DNA from: Enterobacter sp. R1(2018) | GTDB taxonomy: Bacteria > Pseudomonadota > Gammaproteobacteria > Enterobacterales > Enterobacteriaceae | Assembly: GCF_003628475.1 (NCBI RefSeq) | Contig: NZ_RCAA01000034.1 | Span: 46,098-91,448 of the forward strand | Length of the DNA: 45,351 nt | Direction: 5' to 3' | Shown: positions 1 to 8,728 of the stretch, piece by piece | Layout of the letters: every line of letters begins with the position of its first letter | Position numbering within the stretch: position 1 is the first letter of the stretch | Translations under genes and position numbers: made by a program | Notes under the pieces: model-generated | Database searches by the model: none | What the model was told of the DNA's origin: nothing | The model's input: the letters and a program-made list of their open reading frames with translations, nothing else

Positions 1-6
1 CTCTAA

Positions 7-32
7 AAAAAGCTCGCTTCGGCGAGCTTTTT
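7..32. terminator. Bidirectional intrinsic terminator
   Basis: Perfect 11-bp stem (AAAAAGCTCGC / GCGAGCTTTTT) closed by a TTCG tetraloop, with a U-rich run on both strands. On the minus strand it lies just past the ubiF stop and should end that transcript. On the plus strand it would end whatever enters from the left; in E. coli the metT-leuW-gln tRNA operon sits there, but those genes are outside this window, so that part is inference. Confidence 0.85.
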
Positions 33-93
33 GCTTTTCAGCGCTCAGAAGAAGTAAGGCGGTTTCCCGCCCGTTTATTCAGCGTCCGGCAAC

Positions 94-1269
94 TTATAAA
101 CCTAACGCATACTTCAGCGCCCGGCGTTTCAGCGCGCCGCCGCGTTCGGCCGCCATCAGGCCCAGGTTACGCAGTACGCGCAGGGGCGCAAGGTCGTTGC
201 TAAAACCGGCGTAAAACAGATCCATACCGCTTTGCATAATAAAGTTATCCGCCTGACGGCGAGTCTGGTAGCGTTTCAGCACGCGGGCATCGGCCCAGTT
301 CTCACCGTAGCCGCGCGCGTTAATCATCACCTCAAGCAATGCGTCGACGTCGCGATAGCCAAGGTTTACTCCCTGCCCCGCCAGAGGGTGGATAGTGTGC
401 GCAGCATCGCCGATCAGCGCGAGGCCCTGCTGCATATAGCGCAGCGCATGCCGACGGGTTAACGGAAATGCCCCGCTGGCAACCGGCGTCACCGCGCCCA
501 GCCTTGATGGGAAGGTGGCGGCGATAGCTTTCGCCAGCTGCGGCATCGTCATCGTCTTTAACTGCCGGATGCGCGCCGGCGTGTCGTACCACACCAGCGA
601 AGCCCAGTTATCGAATAGGGGTAAAAAGGCGTGCGGCCCGGTCGGCGTAAAGTGCTGCCAGGTGCTGTCGCCGGGCGCAGTTTCACACTGAACGGTTATC
701 AGCATACAAGACTGACGATAATCCCAGGCGTGGATACCGATACCTGCCCACTGTCGGACCTTTGAGTTCGCCCCGTCTGCGCCAATCACCATCGGCACCG
801 TTAACGCTTCGCCGTCCGCAAAGCTTAGCGTCCATCGCCCTTCTTTGGTTTGCATATGCGCTAACTGCGCCGGACACATTAATTCGACATTGGGATGGGC
901 TGCCAGCGCCTTCCAGAGGGCGAGCTGTAAAACGTGATTTTCTACCATAAAGCCCAGCTCGGGCAGGCCAAGCTCATGCGCATTAAAAGAAACGTGCGCG
1001 CTTTCCCACTCCCAGGTTTCTAGCCGGCGATAAGCATGGCTGCGCATAGAAAGAATCGCGTCCCATACGCCTAATGATTTAAGCAGCGCCACCGAAGCGC
1101 TGCTGATGGCGGAAATACGCACGTCGGGCTGGCTGTCGTGCTCAAAATCTGACGGCGCCTGGTGTTCGATAACCGCTATTTGAAAACCATTTTGTGCCAG
1201 CCCAAGCGCCGCAGCCGCTCCGACCATTCCTCCGCCGACGACCGCGACGTCGATTGGTTGATTTGCCAT
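94..1269 (-). CDS. ubiF: UbiF, 3-demethoxyubiquinol 3-hydroxylase
   Basis: FAD-dependent aromatic hydroxylase of the UbiH/UbiF/VisC family. It adds the last ring hydroxyl in aerobic ubiquinone synthesis (2-octaprenyl-3-methyl-6-methoxy-benzoquinol hydroxylation), at the cytoplasmic face of the inner membrane in the Ubi complex. The 391-residue length is that of E. coli UbiF. Visible are the N-terminal dinucleotide fold GGGMVG (residues 12-17) and the second flavin motif GDAAH at 287-291, followed by HPLAGQG. Start is the only ATG that keeps the full Rossmann strand. It is divergent from miaB, the arrangement in E. coli. Family recognition is by motif and by synteny; I see no truncation. Confidence 0.95.
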   Translation of the reverse strand: MANQPIDVAVVGGGMVGAAAALGLAQNGFQIAVIEHQAPSDFEHDSQPDVRISAISSASVALLKSLGVWDAILSMRSHAYRRLETWEWESAHVSFNAHELGLPELGFMVENHVLQLALWKALAAHPNVELMCPAQLAHMQTKEGRWTLSFADGEALTVPMVIGADGANSKVRQWAGIGIHAWDYRQSCMLITVQCETAPGDSTWQHFTPTGPHAFLPLFDNWASLVWYDTPARIRQLKTMTMPQLAKAIAATFPSRLGAVTPVASGAFPLTRRHALRYMQQGLALIGDAAHTIHPLAGQGVNLGYRDVDALLEVMINARGYGENWADARVLKRYQTRRQADNFIMQSGMDLFYAGFSNDLAPLRVLRNLGLMAAERGGALKRRALKYALGL

Positions 1270-1332
1270 GATTATTTTGTCCTTAATGTGTCTAAGCTAA
1301 TTCTACCGGATTTTTACCGGGGTTACGCAGGC

Positions 1333-1361
1333 TGGTCACATCCACGTCAAAGCATTACAAT
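1333..1361 (+). promoter_or_regulatory. Candidate sigma-70 promoter of miaB
   Basis: TGGTCA (1333-1338), 17-bp spacer, TACAAT (1356-1361), in the 135-bp gap between the divergent ubiF and miaB genes. Four of six -35 and five of six -10 bases match consensus. Predicted start near 1368 gives a leader of about 37 nt. Confidence 0.5.
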
Positions 1362-1404
1362 ACGCGCCCAAGATTTCGGGCCTAACTGAGCAATGGCAAA
1401 GTCG

Positions 1405-2832
1405 ATGACAAAAAAACTCCATATTAAAACCTGGGGCTGTCAGATGAACGAATACGATTCATCGAAGATGGCCGATCTGCTGAACAGCACGCATGGTTAT
1501 GTCCTTACGGATGAACCAAAAGAAGCGGACGTATTGCTGCTGAACACCTGCTCTATCCGTGAAAAAGCCCAGGAAAAAGTCTTTCACCTGTTAGGCCGCT
1601 GGAAGCTCCTGAAACGAAAAAATCCCGACCTGATTATCGGCGTCGGCGGCTGCGTTGCCTCCCAGGAGGGCAAGCTTATTCGTAGCCGCGCTCATTATGT
1701 CGATATCGTTTTCGGGCCGCAGACGCTGCATCGCCTGCCGGAGATGATCAACCAGGTTCGCGGCACCCGCAGCCCGGTCGTTGACGTCAGCTTCCCGGAA
1801 ATTGAAAAATTTGACCGCCTTCCGGAACCGCGCGCAGAAGGCCCGACGGCCTATGTTTCTATTATGGAAGGCTGCAACAAATACTGCACTTATTGCGTGG
1901 TGCCTTATACCCGCGGCGAAGAAGTCAGCCGCCCAAGCGATGATATCCTGTTTGAAATCGCCCAGCTCGCGGCGCAGGGCGTGCGCGAAATTCATCTGCT
2001 GGGCCAGAACGTCAACGCTTACCGCGGCGCGGCTTATGACGGCGGCATCTGCTCGTTCGCCGAGCTCCTGCGCCTGGTCGCGGCTATCGACGGCATCGAC
2101 CGTATTCGTTTCACCACCAGCCATCCGATTGAGTTTACGGACGATATCATCGACGTTTATCGCGATACGCCGGAGCTGGTGAGCTTCCTGCACCTGCCGA
2201 TTCAAAGCGGTGCGGACCGGGTGCTGAACCTGATGGGCCGCACGCACACGGCGCTGGAATACAAAGCGATTATCCGCAAGTTGCGCGCTGCGCGTCCCGA
2301 TATTCAAATTAGCTCTGACTTTATCGTAGGCTTCCCTGGCGAAACCCAGCAGGACTTTGAGCAAACGATGAAGGTCATTGCCGAGGTGAACTTTGACGTC
2401 AGCTATAGCTTTATCTTCTCTGCCCGTCCGGGTACGCCTGCGGCAGATATGGTCGATGACGTGCCGGAAGAAGAGAAAAAGCAGCGTCTGTATATTCTGC
2501 AGGATCGCATTAACCAGCAGGCAATGGAATGGAGCCGTAAAATGGTCGGCACCACGCAACGCGTTCTGGTGGAAGGCACGTCGCGCAGAAACATTATGGA
2601 GCTGACCGGACGTTCAGAAAATAATCGCGGGGTAAACTTTGAAGGCACTCCGGATATGATCGGTAAATTTGTTGATGTAGAGATTACCGAGGTCGCTACC
2701 AACAACTCCCTGCGCGGCAAGGTAGTGCGCACTGAAGAAGAGATGGGTCTGCGCGTCATAGAGGCACCGGAGTCGGTAATCGCGCGTACCCGCAAAGAGG
2801 ACGATATCGGCGTAGGTCTTTATCAGCCATAG
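1405..2832 (+). CDS. miaB: MiaB, tRNA-2-methylthio-N6-dimethylallyladenosine synthase
   Basis: Radical-SAM methylthiotransferase that adds the 2-methylthio group to i6A37 of tRNAs reading UNN codons. Three domains are visible: the N-terminal MTTase domain with its auxiliary cluster cysteines C12, C49 and C83; the radical-SAM motif CNKYCTYC giving C157, C161 and C164; and a C-terminal TRAM region. An in-frame ATG 12 nt upstream (1393) would add four residues (MAKS). I prefer 1405 because it reproduces the E. coli cysteine numbering exactly, but neither start has a strong ribosome-binding site, so the choice is open. Length from 1405 is 475 aa against 474 in E. coli. It is followed by a hairpin at 2846-2886 and then by ybeZ. 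Confidence 0.95.
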   Translation: MTKKLHIKTWGCQMNEYDSSKMADLLNSTHGYVLTDEPKEADVLLLNTCSIREKAQEKVFHLLGRWKLLKRKNPDLIIGVGGCVASQEGKLIRSRAHYVDIVFGPQTLHRLPEMINQVRGTRSPVVDVSFPEIEKFDRLPEPRAEGPTAYVSIMEGCNKYCTYCVVPYTRGEEVSRPSDDILFEIAQLAAQGVREIHLLGQNVNAYRGAAYDGGICSFAELLRLVAAIDGIDRIRFTTSHPIEFTDDIIDVYRDTPELVSFLHLPIQSGADRVLNLMGRTHTALEYKAIIRKLRAARPDIQISSDFIVGFPGETQQDFEQTMKVIAEVNFDVSYSFIFSARPGTPAADMVDDVPEEEKKQRLYILQDRINQQAMEWSRKMVGTTQRVLVEGTSRRNIMELTGRSENNRGVNFEGTPDMIGKFVDVEITEVATNNSLRGKVVRTEEEMGLRVIEAPESVIARTRKEDDIGVGLYQP

Positions 2833-2845
2833 CTCCGCCCCGCTT

Positions 2846-2886
2846 TGCCCTTCGGCTCGCTAACGCCGTGAACCGAAGGGCATTTT
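2846..2886 (+). terminator. Hairpin with short U run between miaB and ybeZ
   Basis: Perfect 10-bp stem TGCCCTTCGG (2846-2855) / CCGAAGGGCA (2873-2882), a 17-nt loop and TTTT. It lies 14 nt past the miaB stop. The long loop and short U run suggest partial termination or 3'-end protection rather than a strong stop, leaving some read-through into ybeZ possible. Confidence 0.5.
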
Positions 2887-2897
2887 CAGCCATTGCA

Positions 2898-2925
2898 CTT
2901 GCATTCTGAATCCGCCACCCAAATA
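2898..2925 (+). promoter_or_regulatory. Candidate heat-shock (sigma-32-like) promoter of ybeZ
   Basis: CTTGCA (2898-2903), 14-bp spacer, CCCAAATA (2918-2925), compared with the sigma-32 pattern CTTGAA-N13-17-CCCCATNT. The match is imperfect. It is worth recording because the ybeZYX-lnt operon of E. coli is, to my knowledge, heat-shock responsive. Confidence 0.35.
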
Positions 2926-2998
2926 TCAAAGTCAACGCTTGCGCCATCATCACTCGCCGTAAATAATCTCTTTATGGCCTGACGAGAGCAGGCAAGGC

Positions 2999-4108
2999 AT
3001 GACCATGACTACTGACAACCGGCCCCGAGCGACCCCAAGGATAAGTTTGAATATCGAAACACGTGAAATTACGCTGGAACCTGCAGACAATGCCCGTTTA
3101 CTCAGCCTGTGCGGTCCATTTGATGACAATATTAAACAGCTCGAACGTCGGCTGGGTATCGAAATCAACCGTCGTGACAATCACTTCAAGCTCACTGGCC
3201 GTGCGTTGCTGGTGAACGCCGCCGCTGATATCCTGCGCAACCTTTATGTTGATACCGCGCCAATGCGCGGCGAAACTCAGGACATCGACCCGGAACAAAT
3301 TCACCTGGCGATTAAAGAAATTCGCGTGCTTGAACAATCGGCGGAGCACGTTCCTGAGTACGGCAAAGCGGTCAACATCAAGACCAAGCGTGGGGTAATT
3401 AAACCCCGCACGCCAAACCAGGCGCAGTACATCGCCAACGTGCTCGACCACGATATCACCTTTGGTATCGGCCCTGCGGGCACGGGTAAAACCTATCTGG
3501 CGGTCGCCGCGGCCGTGGATGCGCTGGAGCGTCAGGACGTGCGCCGTATCCTGCTGACCCGCCCGGCGGTTGAAGCCGGTGAAAAACTCGGCTTCCTGCC
3601 GGGCGATTTAAGCCAGAAGGTGGACCCGTATCTGCGCCCGCTTTACGACGCCCTGTTCGAAATGCTCGGCTTTGAGCGCGTTGAAAAGCTGATGGAGCGC
3701 AACGTTATCGAAGTCGCGCCGCTGGCCTATATGCGCGGACGCACCCTGAACGATGCCTTTATCATCCTTGATGAAAGCCAGAACACCACCATCGAGCAGA
3801 TGAAGATGTTCCTGACGCGTATCGGTTTTAACTCTAAGGCGGTCATTACCGGCGACGTTACGCAGATTGACCTGCCCCGCAATATGAAATCAGGCCTGCG
3901 CCACGCCATCGACGTGCTGGCGGAAGTCGATGAAATCAGCTTCAACTTCCTTAACAGCGAAGACGTAGTGCGTCACCCGGTGGTCGCGCGCATCGTCAAC
4001 GCTTATGAAGCATGGGAAAACGCAGAGCAAATCCGTAAAGACGAGCTGGCCGCAGAACGCAAGCGTGAAGCGATGGCGATAAATTCCGCCGCGCAGGAGA
4101 GCAAATGA
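2999..4108 (+). CDS. ybeZ: YbeZ, PhoH-like ATPase
   Basis: PhoH-family P-loop NTPase that works with YbeY in rRNA maturation and ribosome quality control; the exact activity is not settled. Walker A GPAGTGKT lies near residues 158-165 and Walker B FIILDE with the following SQN near 257-264. The C-terminus is rich in Lys and Glu. The start is uncertain: the ATG at 2999 gives 369 aa, whereas a TTG at 3047, preceded by AAGGA at a good distance, gives 353 aa and aligns with the 346-aa E. coli form that begins MNIDTREI. The stop overlaps the ybeY start as ATGA, implying translational coupling. Confidence 0.92.
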   Translation: MTMTTDNRPRATPRISLNIETREITLEPADNARLLSLCGPFDDNIKQLERRLGIEINRRDNHFKLTGRALLVNAAADILRNLYVDTAPMRGETQDIDPEQIHLAIKEIRVLEQSAEHVPEYGKAVNIKTKRGVIKPRTPNQAQYIANVLDHDITFGIGPAGTGKTYLAVAAAVDALERQDVRRILLTRPAVEAGEKLGFLPGDLSQKVDPYLRPLYDALFEMLGFERVEKLMERNVIEVAPLAYMRGRTLNDAFIILDESQNTTIEQMKMFLTRIGFNSKAVITGDVTQIDLPRNMKSGLRHAIDVLAEVDEISFNFLNSEDVVRHPVVARIVNAYEAWENAEQIRKDELAAERKREAMAINSAAQESK

Positions 4109-4581
4109 GTCAGGTTATTCTGGATTTACAGCTCGCCTGTGAAGATACCACCGGTCTGCCCAGCGAAGCGCAGTTCCAGGCATGGCTTGATGCGGTCATT
4201 CCTCAGTTTCAGGAAGAGTCGGAGGTAACGATTCGTCTGGTCGACGACGCGGAAAGCCATGAACTGAATCTGACCTACCGCGGCAAGGACAAATCCACCA
4301 ACGTGCTCTCTTTCCCGTTCGAAGCCCCGCCGGGCATCGAGCTGCCGCTGCTTGGCGATCTGATTATCTGTCGTCAGGTGGTCGAAAAAGAGGCGCAGGA
4401 GCAGGATAAGCCGCTGGAAGCCCACTGGGCGCATATGGTCATTCACGGTAGCCTGCACCTGCTTGGTTACGATCATATTGAAGATGAAGAAGCCGAAGAG
4501 ATGGAATCCCTGGAAACAGAGATAATGCTTGCTCTTGGGTATGTCGATCCGTACATTGCCGAGAAAGACCAGTCTGCGTAA
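4105..4581 (+). CDS. ybeY: YbeY, 16S rRNA-processing endoribonuclease
   Basis: Single-strand-specific, metal-dependent endoribonuclease needed for 16S rRNA 3'-end maturation and late 70S quality control, in the cytoplasm. The UPF0054 signature is intact: [11 protein letters not shown] supplies the three zinc ligands H114, H118 and H124, identical in number to E. coli. Length is 158 aa (155 in E. coli). The ATG overlaps the ybeZ stop by four bases and is preceded by AGGAGAG. Second gene of ybeZYX-lnt. Confidence 0.96.
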   Translation: MSQVILDLQLACEDTTGLPSEAQFQAWLDAVIPQFQEESEVTIRLVDDAESHELNLTYRGKDKSTNVLSFPFEAPPGIELPLLGDLIICRQVVEKEAQEQDKPLEAHWAHMVIHGSLHLLGYDHIEDEEAEEMESLETEIMLALGYVDPYIAEKDQSA

Positions 4582-4672
4582 GGATTAGCGCTACGCAGCA
4601 TATAAACGCAGGCGGCGCATTATCAGACCGCCTGTTAGTTATCCATAACCGAGGGGCCACAAACCTAACGCC

Positions 4673-5551
4673 ATGAGCGACGACAACTCACAAAACAGTG
4701 ACACGCCTGCCAGTAAAAAGGGATTCTTTTCCCTGATTCTCAATCAGCTATTTCACGGTGAGCCAAAAAACCGTGACGATCTGCTAGAGCTTATCCGTGA
4801 TTCCGAGCAAAACGATCTTATCGATCAGGACACCCGCGACATGCTTGAAGGGGTAATGGATATCGCCGACCAGCGCGTTCGCGACATCATGATCCCTCGC
4901 TCGCAAATGGTGACGCTCAAACACAACCAGACGCTGGACGAATGCCTTGATGTCATCATCGAATCAGCACACTCCCGCTTCCCGGTGATCAGCGAAGATA
5001 AAGATCATATCGAAGGGATTTTGATGGCCAAAGATCTGCTGCCGTTTATGCGCAGCGATACCGAGCCGTTTAGCATGGAAAAAGTGTTACGGCAGTGCGT
5101 AGTTGTGCCTGAAAGCAAGCGTGTTGACCGCATGCTGAAAGAGTTTCGTCAGCAACGCTATCATATGGCGATTGTGATTGATGAGTTTGGCGGCGTCTCC
5201 GGCCTCGTCACTATTGAAGATATTCTTGAACTGATCGTCGGGGAAATCGAAGATGAGTACGACGATGAAGAAGACAGCGATTTCCGTCAGCTCAGCCGCC
5301 ACACCTGGACGGTGCGCGCGCTGGCCTCTATCGAAGACTTTAACGATACCTTTGACACCCATTTCAATGACGATGAAGTAGACACCATTGGCGGTCTGGT
5401 GATGCAGGCGTTTGGGCATCTGCCCGCACGCGGCGAAACTATTGAAATAGATGGTTACCAGTTCAAGGTCGCCATGGCCGATAGCCGCCGTATCATTCAG
5501 GTTCACGTCAGAATTCCGGACGATTCGCCGCAACCGAAACTGGAAGATTAA
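4673..5551 (+). CDS. ybeX: YbeX/CorC, CBS-domain protein
   Basis: Cytoplasmic CBS-pair protein with a C-terminal CorC/HlyC (transporter-associated) domain. Long called CorC for a proposed role in magnesium or cobalt efflux; more recent work ties YbeX to ribosome metabolism and Mg2+ homeostasis. The 292-aa length equals E. coli. The first CBS motif begins around IMIPRSQMV (residues ~75-84) and the second around VVPESKRVD. An acidic stretch rich in Glu and Asp ([11 protein letters not shown], near residue 195) links the CBS pair to the C-terminal domain. It lies 91 nt after ybeY and 7 nt before lnt. Confidence 0.93.
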   Translation: MSDDNSQNSDTPASKKGFFSLILNQLFHGEPKNRDDLLELIRDSEQNDLIDQDTRDMLEGVMDIADQRVRDIMIPRSQMVTLKHNQTLDECLDVIIESAHSRFPVISEDKDHIEGILMAKDLLPFMRSDTEPFSMEKVLRQCVVVPESKRVDRMLKEFRQQRYHMAIVIDEFGGVSGLVTIEDILELIVGEIEDEYDDEEDSDFRQLSRHTWTVRALASIEDFNDTFDTHFNDDEVDTIGGLVMQAFGHLPARGETIEIDGYQFKVAMADSRRIIQVHVRIPDDSPQPKLED

Positions 5552-5558
5552 TTCAAAG

Positions 5559-7100
5559 ATGGCTATTGCCTTATTATTACAACGCCAGCGCGTGCGTCTG
5601 CTGCTGGCGCTGCTTTTTGGCGCCTGCGGGACGCTGGCCTTTTCCCCCTATGATTTCTGGCCTGCCGCCATTGTTTCTCTGGCGGGCCTGCAGGGGCTGA
5701 CGCTCAACCGGCGCGCGATTCAAAGCGCATGGATCGGCTTTTTCTGGGGGCTTGGCCTGTTTGGCAGCGGCGTGAACTGGGTCTATGTCAGCATCGCGCA
5801 GTTTGGCGGCATGCCGGGGCCGGTTAATGTTTTCCTCGTCGTGCTGCTGGCCGCTTATCTGTCGCTTTATACCGGCCTGTTCGCAGGTTTGCTCAGCAGG
5901 CTGTGGCCGAAAACAACCTGGTGGCGCGTGGCGATTGCCGCCCCGATGCTGTGGCAGGCCACTGAATTCCTGCGCGGCTGGGTACTGACGGGCTTTCCCT
6001 GGCTACAGTTCGGCTACAGTCAGATTGACGGCCCGCTCAAGGGCATAGCGCCGATTCTGGGCGTCGAAGCCGTGACCTTCCTGCTGATGATCGTCAGCGG
6101 CCTGCTTGCCTTCGCGCTGCATGAACGTCGCTGGCGCCCTGCCGTTATTGCCGCAGCCTTGCTCCTGCTGTCATGGCCGCTGCGCTCCATTCAATGGTTT
6201 CAGCCGCAGAAAGAACGCGCCGTTACCGTCGCCATGGTGCAGGGAGATATTCCTCAATCCCTGAAGTGGGATCAGGACCAGCTCATTAACACGCTGAAAA
6301 TCTACCTTGATAAAACCCAGCCGCAGATGGGTAAGGCGCAGCTGATTATCTGGCCTGAATCAGCGATTCCCGATCTTGAGATCAACCAGCAGCAGTTCCT
6401 GACCATGATGGACGATCTGCTGCGTTCTAAACATAGCGCGATGATCACCGGCATCGTGGACGCCCGGCTTAATGAGCAAAACCGTTACGACACTTACAAC
6501 ACCATTATCACCCTTGGTGAAGGTAATCCTTACCAATACAACAGTGTGGATCGCTACAATAAGAACCATCTGGTGCCTTTCGGTGAGTTTGTTCCGCTGG
6601 AGTCCATTTTACGTCCGCTGGCGCCGTTCTTTGATTTGCCGATGTCTTCTTTTAGCCGCGGGCCCTATTTACAGCCGCAGCTGCAGGCTAACGGTATCAA
6701 GCTGACGCCTGCCATCTGCTATGAAATCATTCTCGGCGAACAGGTACGGGATAATTTCCGCCCGGATACGGACTTCCTGCTTACCATCTCCAACGATGCG
6801 TGGTTTGGTAAATCAATAGGTCCCTGGCAGCACTTCCAGATGGCGCGTATGCGATCACTGGAGCTGGGTCGTCCGCTACTGCGCAGCACCAATAACGGCG
6901 TGACCGCCGTGATTAACGCCAGCGGCGACGTAGAAGCAATGATTCCCCAGTTCACGCGAGAAGTGCTCGAAGCTAAAGTGACGCCCACGACGGGCATCAC
7001 GCCTTATGCCCGCTTTGGCAACTGGCCGCTGTGGATAATCACCCTGATCTTCGGCTTCAGCGCCGTGCTGATGAGTCTGCGCAACCGTAAAAAATCGTAG
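5559..7100 (+). CDS. lnt: Lnt, apolipoprotein N-acyltransferase
   Basis: Inner-membrane nitrilase-superfamily enzyme that adds the third acyl chain to the N-terminal cysteine of lipoproteins, the last step before Lol sorting. The 513-aa product has a block of six or so hydrophobic segments (residues ~10-215) followed by a periplasmic carbon-nitrogen hydrolase domain. Visible are IIWPESA (catalytic Glu), the [13 protein letters not shown] lysine region, and CYEI (catalytic Cys). A much earlier in-frame start exists inside ybeX, but the ATG at 5559 right after the ybeX stop aligns with the 512-aa E. coli protein and is the sensible start. Last gene of the operon, ended by a terminator at 7118. 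Confidence 0.96.
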   Translation: MAIALLLQRQRVRLLLALLFGACGTLAFSPYDFWPAAIVSLAGLQGLTLNRRAIQSAWIGFFWGLGLFGSGVNWVYVSIAQFGGMPGPVNVFLVVLLAAYLSLYTGLFAGLLSRLWPKTTWWRVAIAAPMLWQATEFLRGWVLTGFPWLQFGYSQIDGPLKGIAPILGVEAVTFLLMIVSGLLAFALHERRWRPAVIAAALLLLSWPLRSIQWFQPQKERAVTVAMVQGDIPQSLKWDQDQLINTLKIYLDKTQPQMGKAQLIIWPESAIPDLEINQQQFLTMMDDLLRSKHSAMITGIVDARLNEQNRYDTYNTIITLGEGNPYQYNSVDRYNKNHLVPFGEFVPLESILRPLAPFFDLPMSSFSRGPYLQPQLQANGIKLTPAICYEIILGEQVRDNFRPDTDFLLTISNDAWFGKSIGPWQHFQMARMRSLELGRPLLRSTNNGVTAVINASGDVEAMIPQFTREVLEAKVTPTTGITPYARFGNWPLWIITLIFGFSAVLMSLRNRKKS

Positions 7101-7117
7101 CTTCTTCTTTGACTTTA

Positions 7118-7143
7118 AAAGCCGGCAAATTCGCCGGCTTTTT
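7118..7143 (+). terminator. Intrinsic terminator of the ybeZYX-lnt operon
   Basis: Stem AAAGCCGGC / GCCGGCTTT with loop AAATTC and a run of five T residues, starting 18 nt after the lnt stop. Confidence 0.9.
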
Positions 7144-7223
7144 CATTTCTGGCACATCAATTGCTTTGTTATTACTGAAAAAAACGCAAAACGGCGAAGT
7201 GATAACAAGTGGCCCAGAAGCCC

Positions 7224-7261
7224 TGCACCAAACTATGACAATTCAGGCACCATTCTGGTGC
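7224..7261 (+). promoter_or_regulatory. NtrC-like sites upstream of gltI
   Basis: GCACCATTCTGGTGC (7247-7261) is a perfect match to the NtrC dyad GCACCANNNTGGTGC. A degenerate partner begins TGCACCA at 7224, about 22 bp (two helical turns) upstream. Glutamate import is a plausible nitrogen-controlled function. A sigma-54 promoter with the required GG-N10-GC spacing is not evident: TGGCAC..TTGC at 7264-7277 has nine bases between GG and GC. Binding is therefore a sequence-based inference. Confidence 0.55.
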
Positions 7262-7385
7262 AATGGCACATTATTGCCTTTAAAGGGTGCGGTGTACTTC
7301 GCAAAAATAAACATCTGCATAGCAATATCTTTACATTCAGCTAGGTTAAATGTTAACAAAAGGCGAAGATTCGCCCGTTTTTATC

Positions 7386-7417
7386 ACCACAGAACAACAA
7401 ACACAACGCTCACATCG
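7386..7417 (+). promoter_or_regulatory. C/A-rich GcvB target in the gltI leader
   Basis: A stretch almost free of G and T (ACCACAGAACAACAAACACA and following) lies about 44-74 nt upstream of the gltI start codon. In Salmonella, the sRNA GcvB represses gltI by pairing its GU-rich R1 region with a C/A-rich element at essentially this distance from the start. The placement here is what that mechanism predicts; GcvB itself is not in the window. Confidence 0.7.
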
Positions 7418-7459
7418 GGTATCAGTGCCGCCAGTGGCACGAAGATTAAGGAGTTGGAA

Positions 7460-8389
7460 ATGCAATTGAGAAAACTTGCCGCAGCAATGTTGATTATGGG
7501 AATGAGCGCCGGCATCGCGCAGGCGGAAGACGCTAAAACTGCCGCAGCGCCGGCGGCCGGCGCGCAACAAAGCACGCTGGATAAAATTAAAGCTAACGGC
7601 GTAATTGTTGTCGGTCACCGTGAATCTTCCGTTCCGTTCTCCTACTACGATAATCAGCAAAAAGTCGTCGGTTATTCCCAGGATTACTCCAACGCGATAG
7701 TTGAAGCGGTGAAAAAACAGCTCAACAAGCCGGATCTGCAGGTTAAGCTGATCCCAATCACCTCGCAAAACCGTATTCCGCTGCTACAAAACGGCACCTT
7801 CGATTTTGAATGTGGTTCCACCACCAACAATCTGGAACGTCAGAAACAAGCCGCCTTCTCCGATACCATCTTCGTGGTGGGCACCCGCTTGCTGGTGAAA
7901 AAAGGCGGCCCGATTAAGGACTTCCCGGATCTGAAAGGCAAAGCGGTGGTAGTCACTTCCGGGACCACTTCCGAAGTTCTGCTCAACAAGCTGAATGAAG
8001 AGAAGAAAATGGATATGCGCATCATCAGCGCCAAAGATCACGGCGACTCCTTCCGTACGCTGGAGAGCGGCCGCGCGGTTGCTTTTATGATGGATGACGC
8101 CCTGCTTGCCGGCGAACGCGCTAAAGCGAAAAAACAGGATAACTGGGAAATCGTCGGCACTCCGCAATCCCGGGAAGCCTACGGCTGCATGCTGCGTAAA
8201 GACGATCCGGACTTCAAAAAGCTGATGGATGACACCATTGCGAAGGTACAAACCTCCGGCGAAGCGGCCAAATGGTTTGATAAATGGTTTATGAACCCTA
8301 TCCCACCTAAAAATATCAATATGAATTTCGCGCTGTCTGACGATATGAAAGCGCTGTTCAAAGAGCCTAACGATAAAGCATTAAACTAA
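7460..8389 (+). CDS. gltI: GltI, periplasmic glutamate/aspartate-binding protein
   Basis: Solute-binding component of the GltIJKL ABC importer. Sec signal peptide (MQLRKLAAAMLIMGMSAG..AQA, cleavage about residue 22), then a family-3 extracellular binding domain; 309 aa versus 302 in E. coli, the difference being an Ala/Pro-rich insert just after the signal peptide. An upstream in-frame start exists but AAGGAG at 7449-7454 places the true start at 7460. The leader from 7144 is over 300 nt and carries the NtrC-like and GcvB elements. A short GC hairpin with five Ts at 7362-7382 within the leader could be a weak attenuator. Confidence 0.96.
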   Translation: MQLRKLAAAMLIMGMSAGIAQAEDAKTAAAPAAGAQQSTLDKIKANGVIVVGHRESSVPFSYYDNQQKVVGYSQDYSNAIVEAVKKQLNKPDLQVKLIPITSQNRIPLLQNGTFDFECGSTTNNLERQKQAAFSDTIFVVGTRLLVKKGGPIKDFPDLKGKAVVVTSGTTSEVLLNKLNEEKKMDMRIISAKDHGDSFRTLESGRAVAFMMDDALLAGERAKAKKQDNWEIVGTPQSREAYGCMLRKDDPDFKKLMDDTIAKVQTSGEAAKWFDKWFMNPIPPKNINMNFALSDDMKALFKEPNDKALN

Positions 8390-8400
8390 TTAGAACTAAG

Positions 8401-8419
8401 GGGCAGGGATGACCTGCCC
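8401..8419 (+). other. Stem-loop after the gltI stop codon
   Basis: GGGCAGG / CCTGCCC with loop GATGA, 11 nt past the gltI stop and not followed by a T run. Most likely a 3'-end stabiliser or the 5' boundary of the processed SroC RNA. Confidence 0.5.
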
Positions 8420-8543
8420 TCCCGATTGACGAACTGAAGCCAGGACAGACTATGCGTGGGATGGTCGTTCCCCATCCGGCGTGAAAGTACCTGATAACCC
8501 CAGGCAAAGACCTGAACAAGGTACAGGCTTCACATCAATCTTC

Positions 8544-8564
8544 GAGGGTAGCATTGCTGCCCTC
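8544..8564 (+). repeat. First copy of a duplicated terminator hairpin (no T run)
   Basis: GAGGGTAGC / GCTGCCCTC with loop ATT. The core is nearly identical to the hairpin at 8689-8706, 144 nt downstream, but here it is followed by AACTTACTG rather than a run of T, so it should not terminate efficiently. Confidence 0.7.
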
Positions 8565-8574
8565 AACTTACTGA

Positions 8575-8606
8575 CAGCCGCCTGAAAAAGTTGTTTCAGG
8601 CGGCTG
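8575..8606 (+). other. Long perfect hairpin between the two terminator copies
   Basis: A perfect 13-bp stem, CAGCCGCCTGAAA / TTTCAGGCGGCTG, with a 6-nt loop AAGTTG, lies in the extra segment between the duplicated hairpins. It lacks a T run. It could block 3' exonucleases or be part of a longer SroC. Confidence 0.65.
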
Positions 8607-8688
8607 GGGTAAACCAGATGACAACCTTCTTTATTTTAATCGTTCTGCTAGCGGAGCCTTTAAACAGAAGATGTTTGTCAATGGTCTT

Positions 8689-8715
8689 GGGGTAGCGTTG
8701 CTACCCTCATTTTTT
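8689..8715 (+). terminator. Terminator upstream of gltJ (second copy)
   Basis: GGGTAGC (8690-8696), loop GTT, GCTACCC (8700-8706), then CTCA.. and six T residues (8710-8715). It ends the gltI/SroC transcript 14 nt before gltJ, so gltJKL must rely on read-through or a separate promoter. Confidence 0.8.
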
Positions 8716-8728
8716 CTCGGAGTACGTT

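Larger units (their letters stand above)
8420..8715 (+). ncRNA. sroC: SroC-like sRNA region between gltI and gltJ
   Basis: SroC is a ~150-160-nt RNA cut from the gltI 3' region in E. coli and Salmonella that sponges GcvB. The position here is identical. The region folds well: outer helix TGAAGCC (8435-8441) / GGCTTCA (8526-8532) encloses a GGATGG/CCATCC hairpin (8459-8477) and a GTACCT/AGGTAC helix (8487-8524). Hairpin 8544-8564 follows; if this is the ancestral terminator, the RNA would span about 8415-8570. A second, near-identical hairpin at 8689-8715 carries the T run, so the mature form here may be longer. The gap is 339 nt, about twice the E. coli gap. Exact ends are inferred. Confidence 0.65.

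Noticed and set aside
1591-2559. Long minus-strand open frame (322 codons) inside miaB
   Set aside because: It lies entirely within the well-supported miaB gene, has an antisense composition and no recognisable motif or ribosome-binding site.
7264-7277. Sigma-54 promoter TGGCAC..TTGC upstream of gltI
   Set aside because: Spacing between the invariant GG and GC is nine bases, not ten, which normally abolishes sigma-54 recognition.
7435-7450. Second sigma-54-like start, TGGCACGA.. just before gltI
   Set aside because: The -12 GC is AA here, and the start would fall on the gltI initiation codon.
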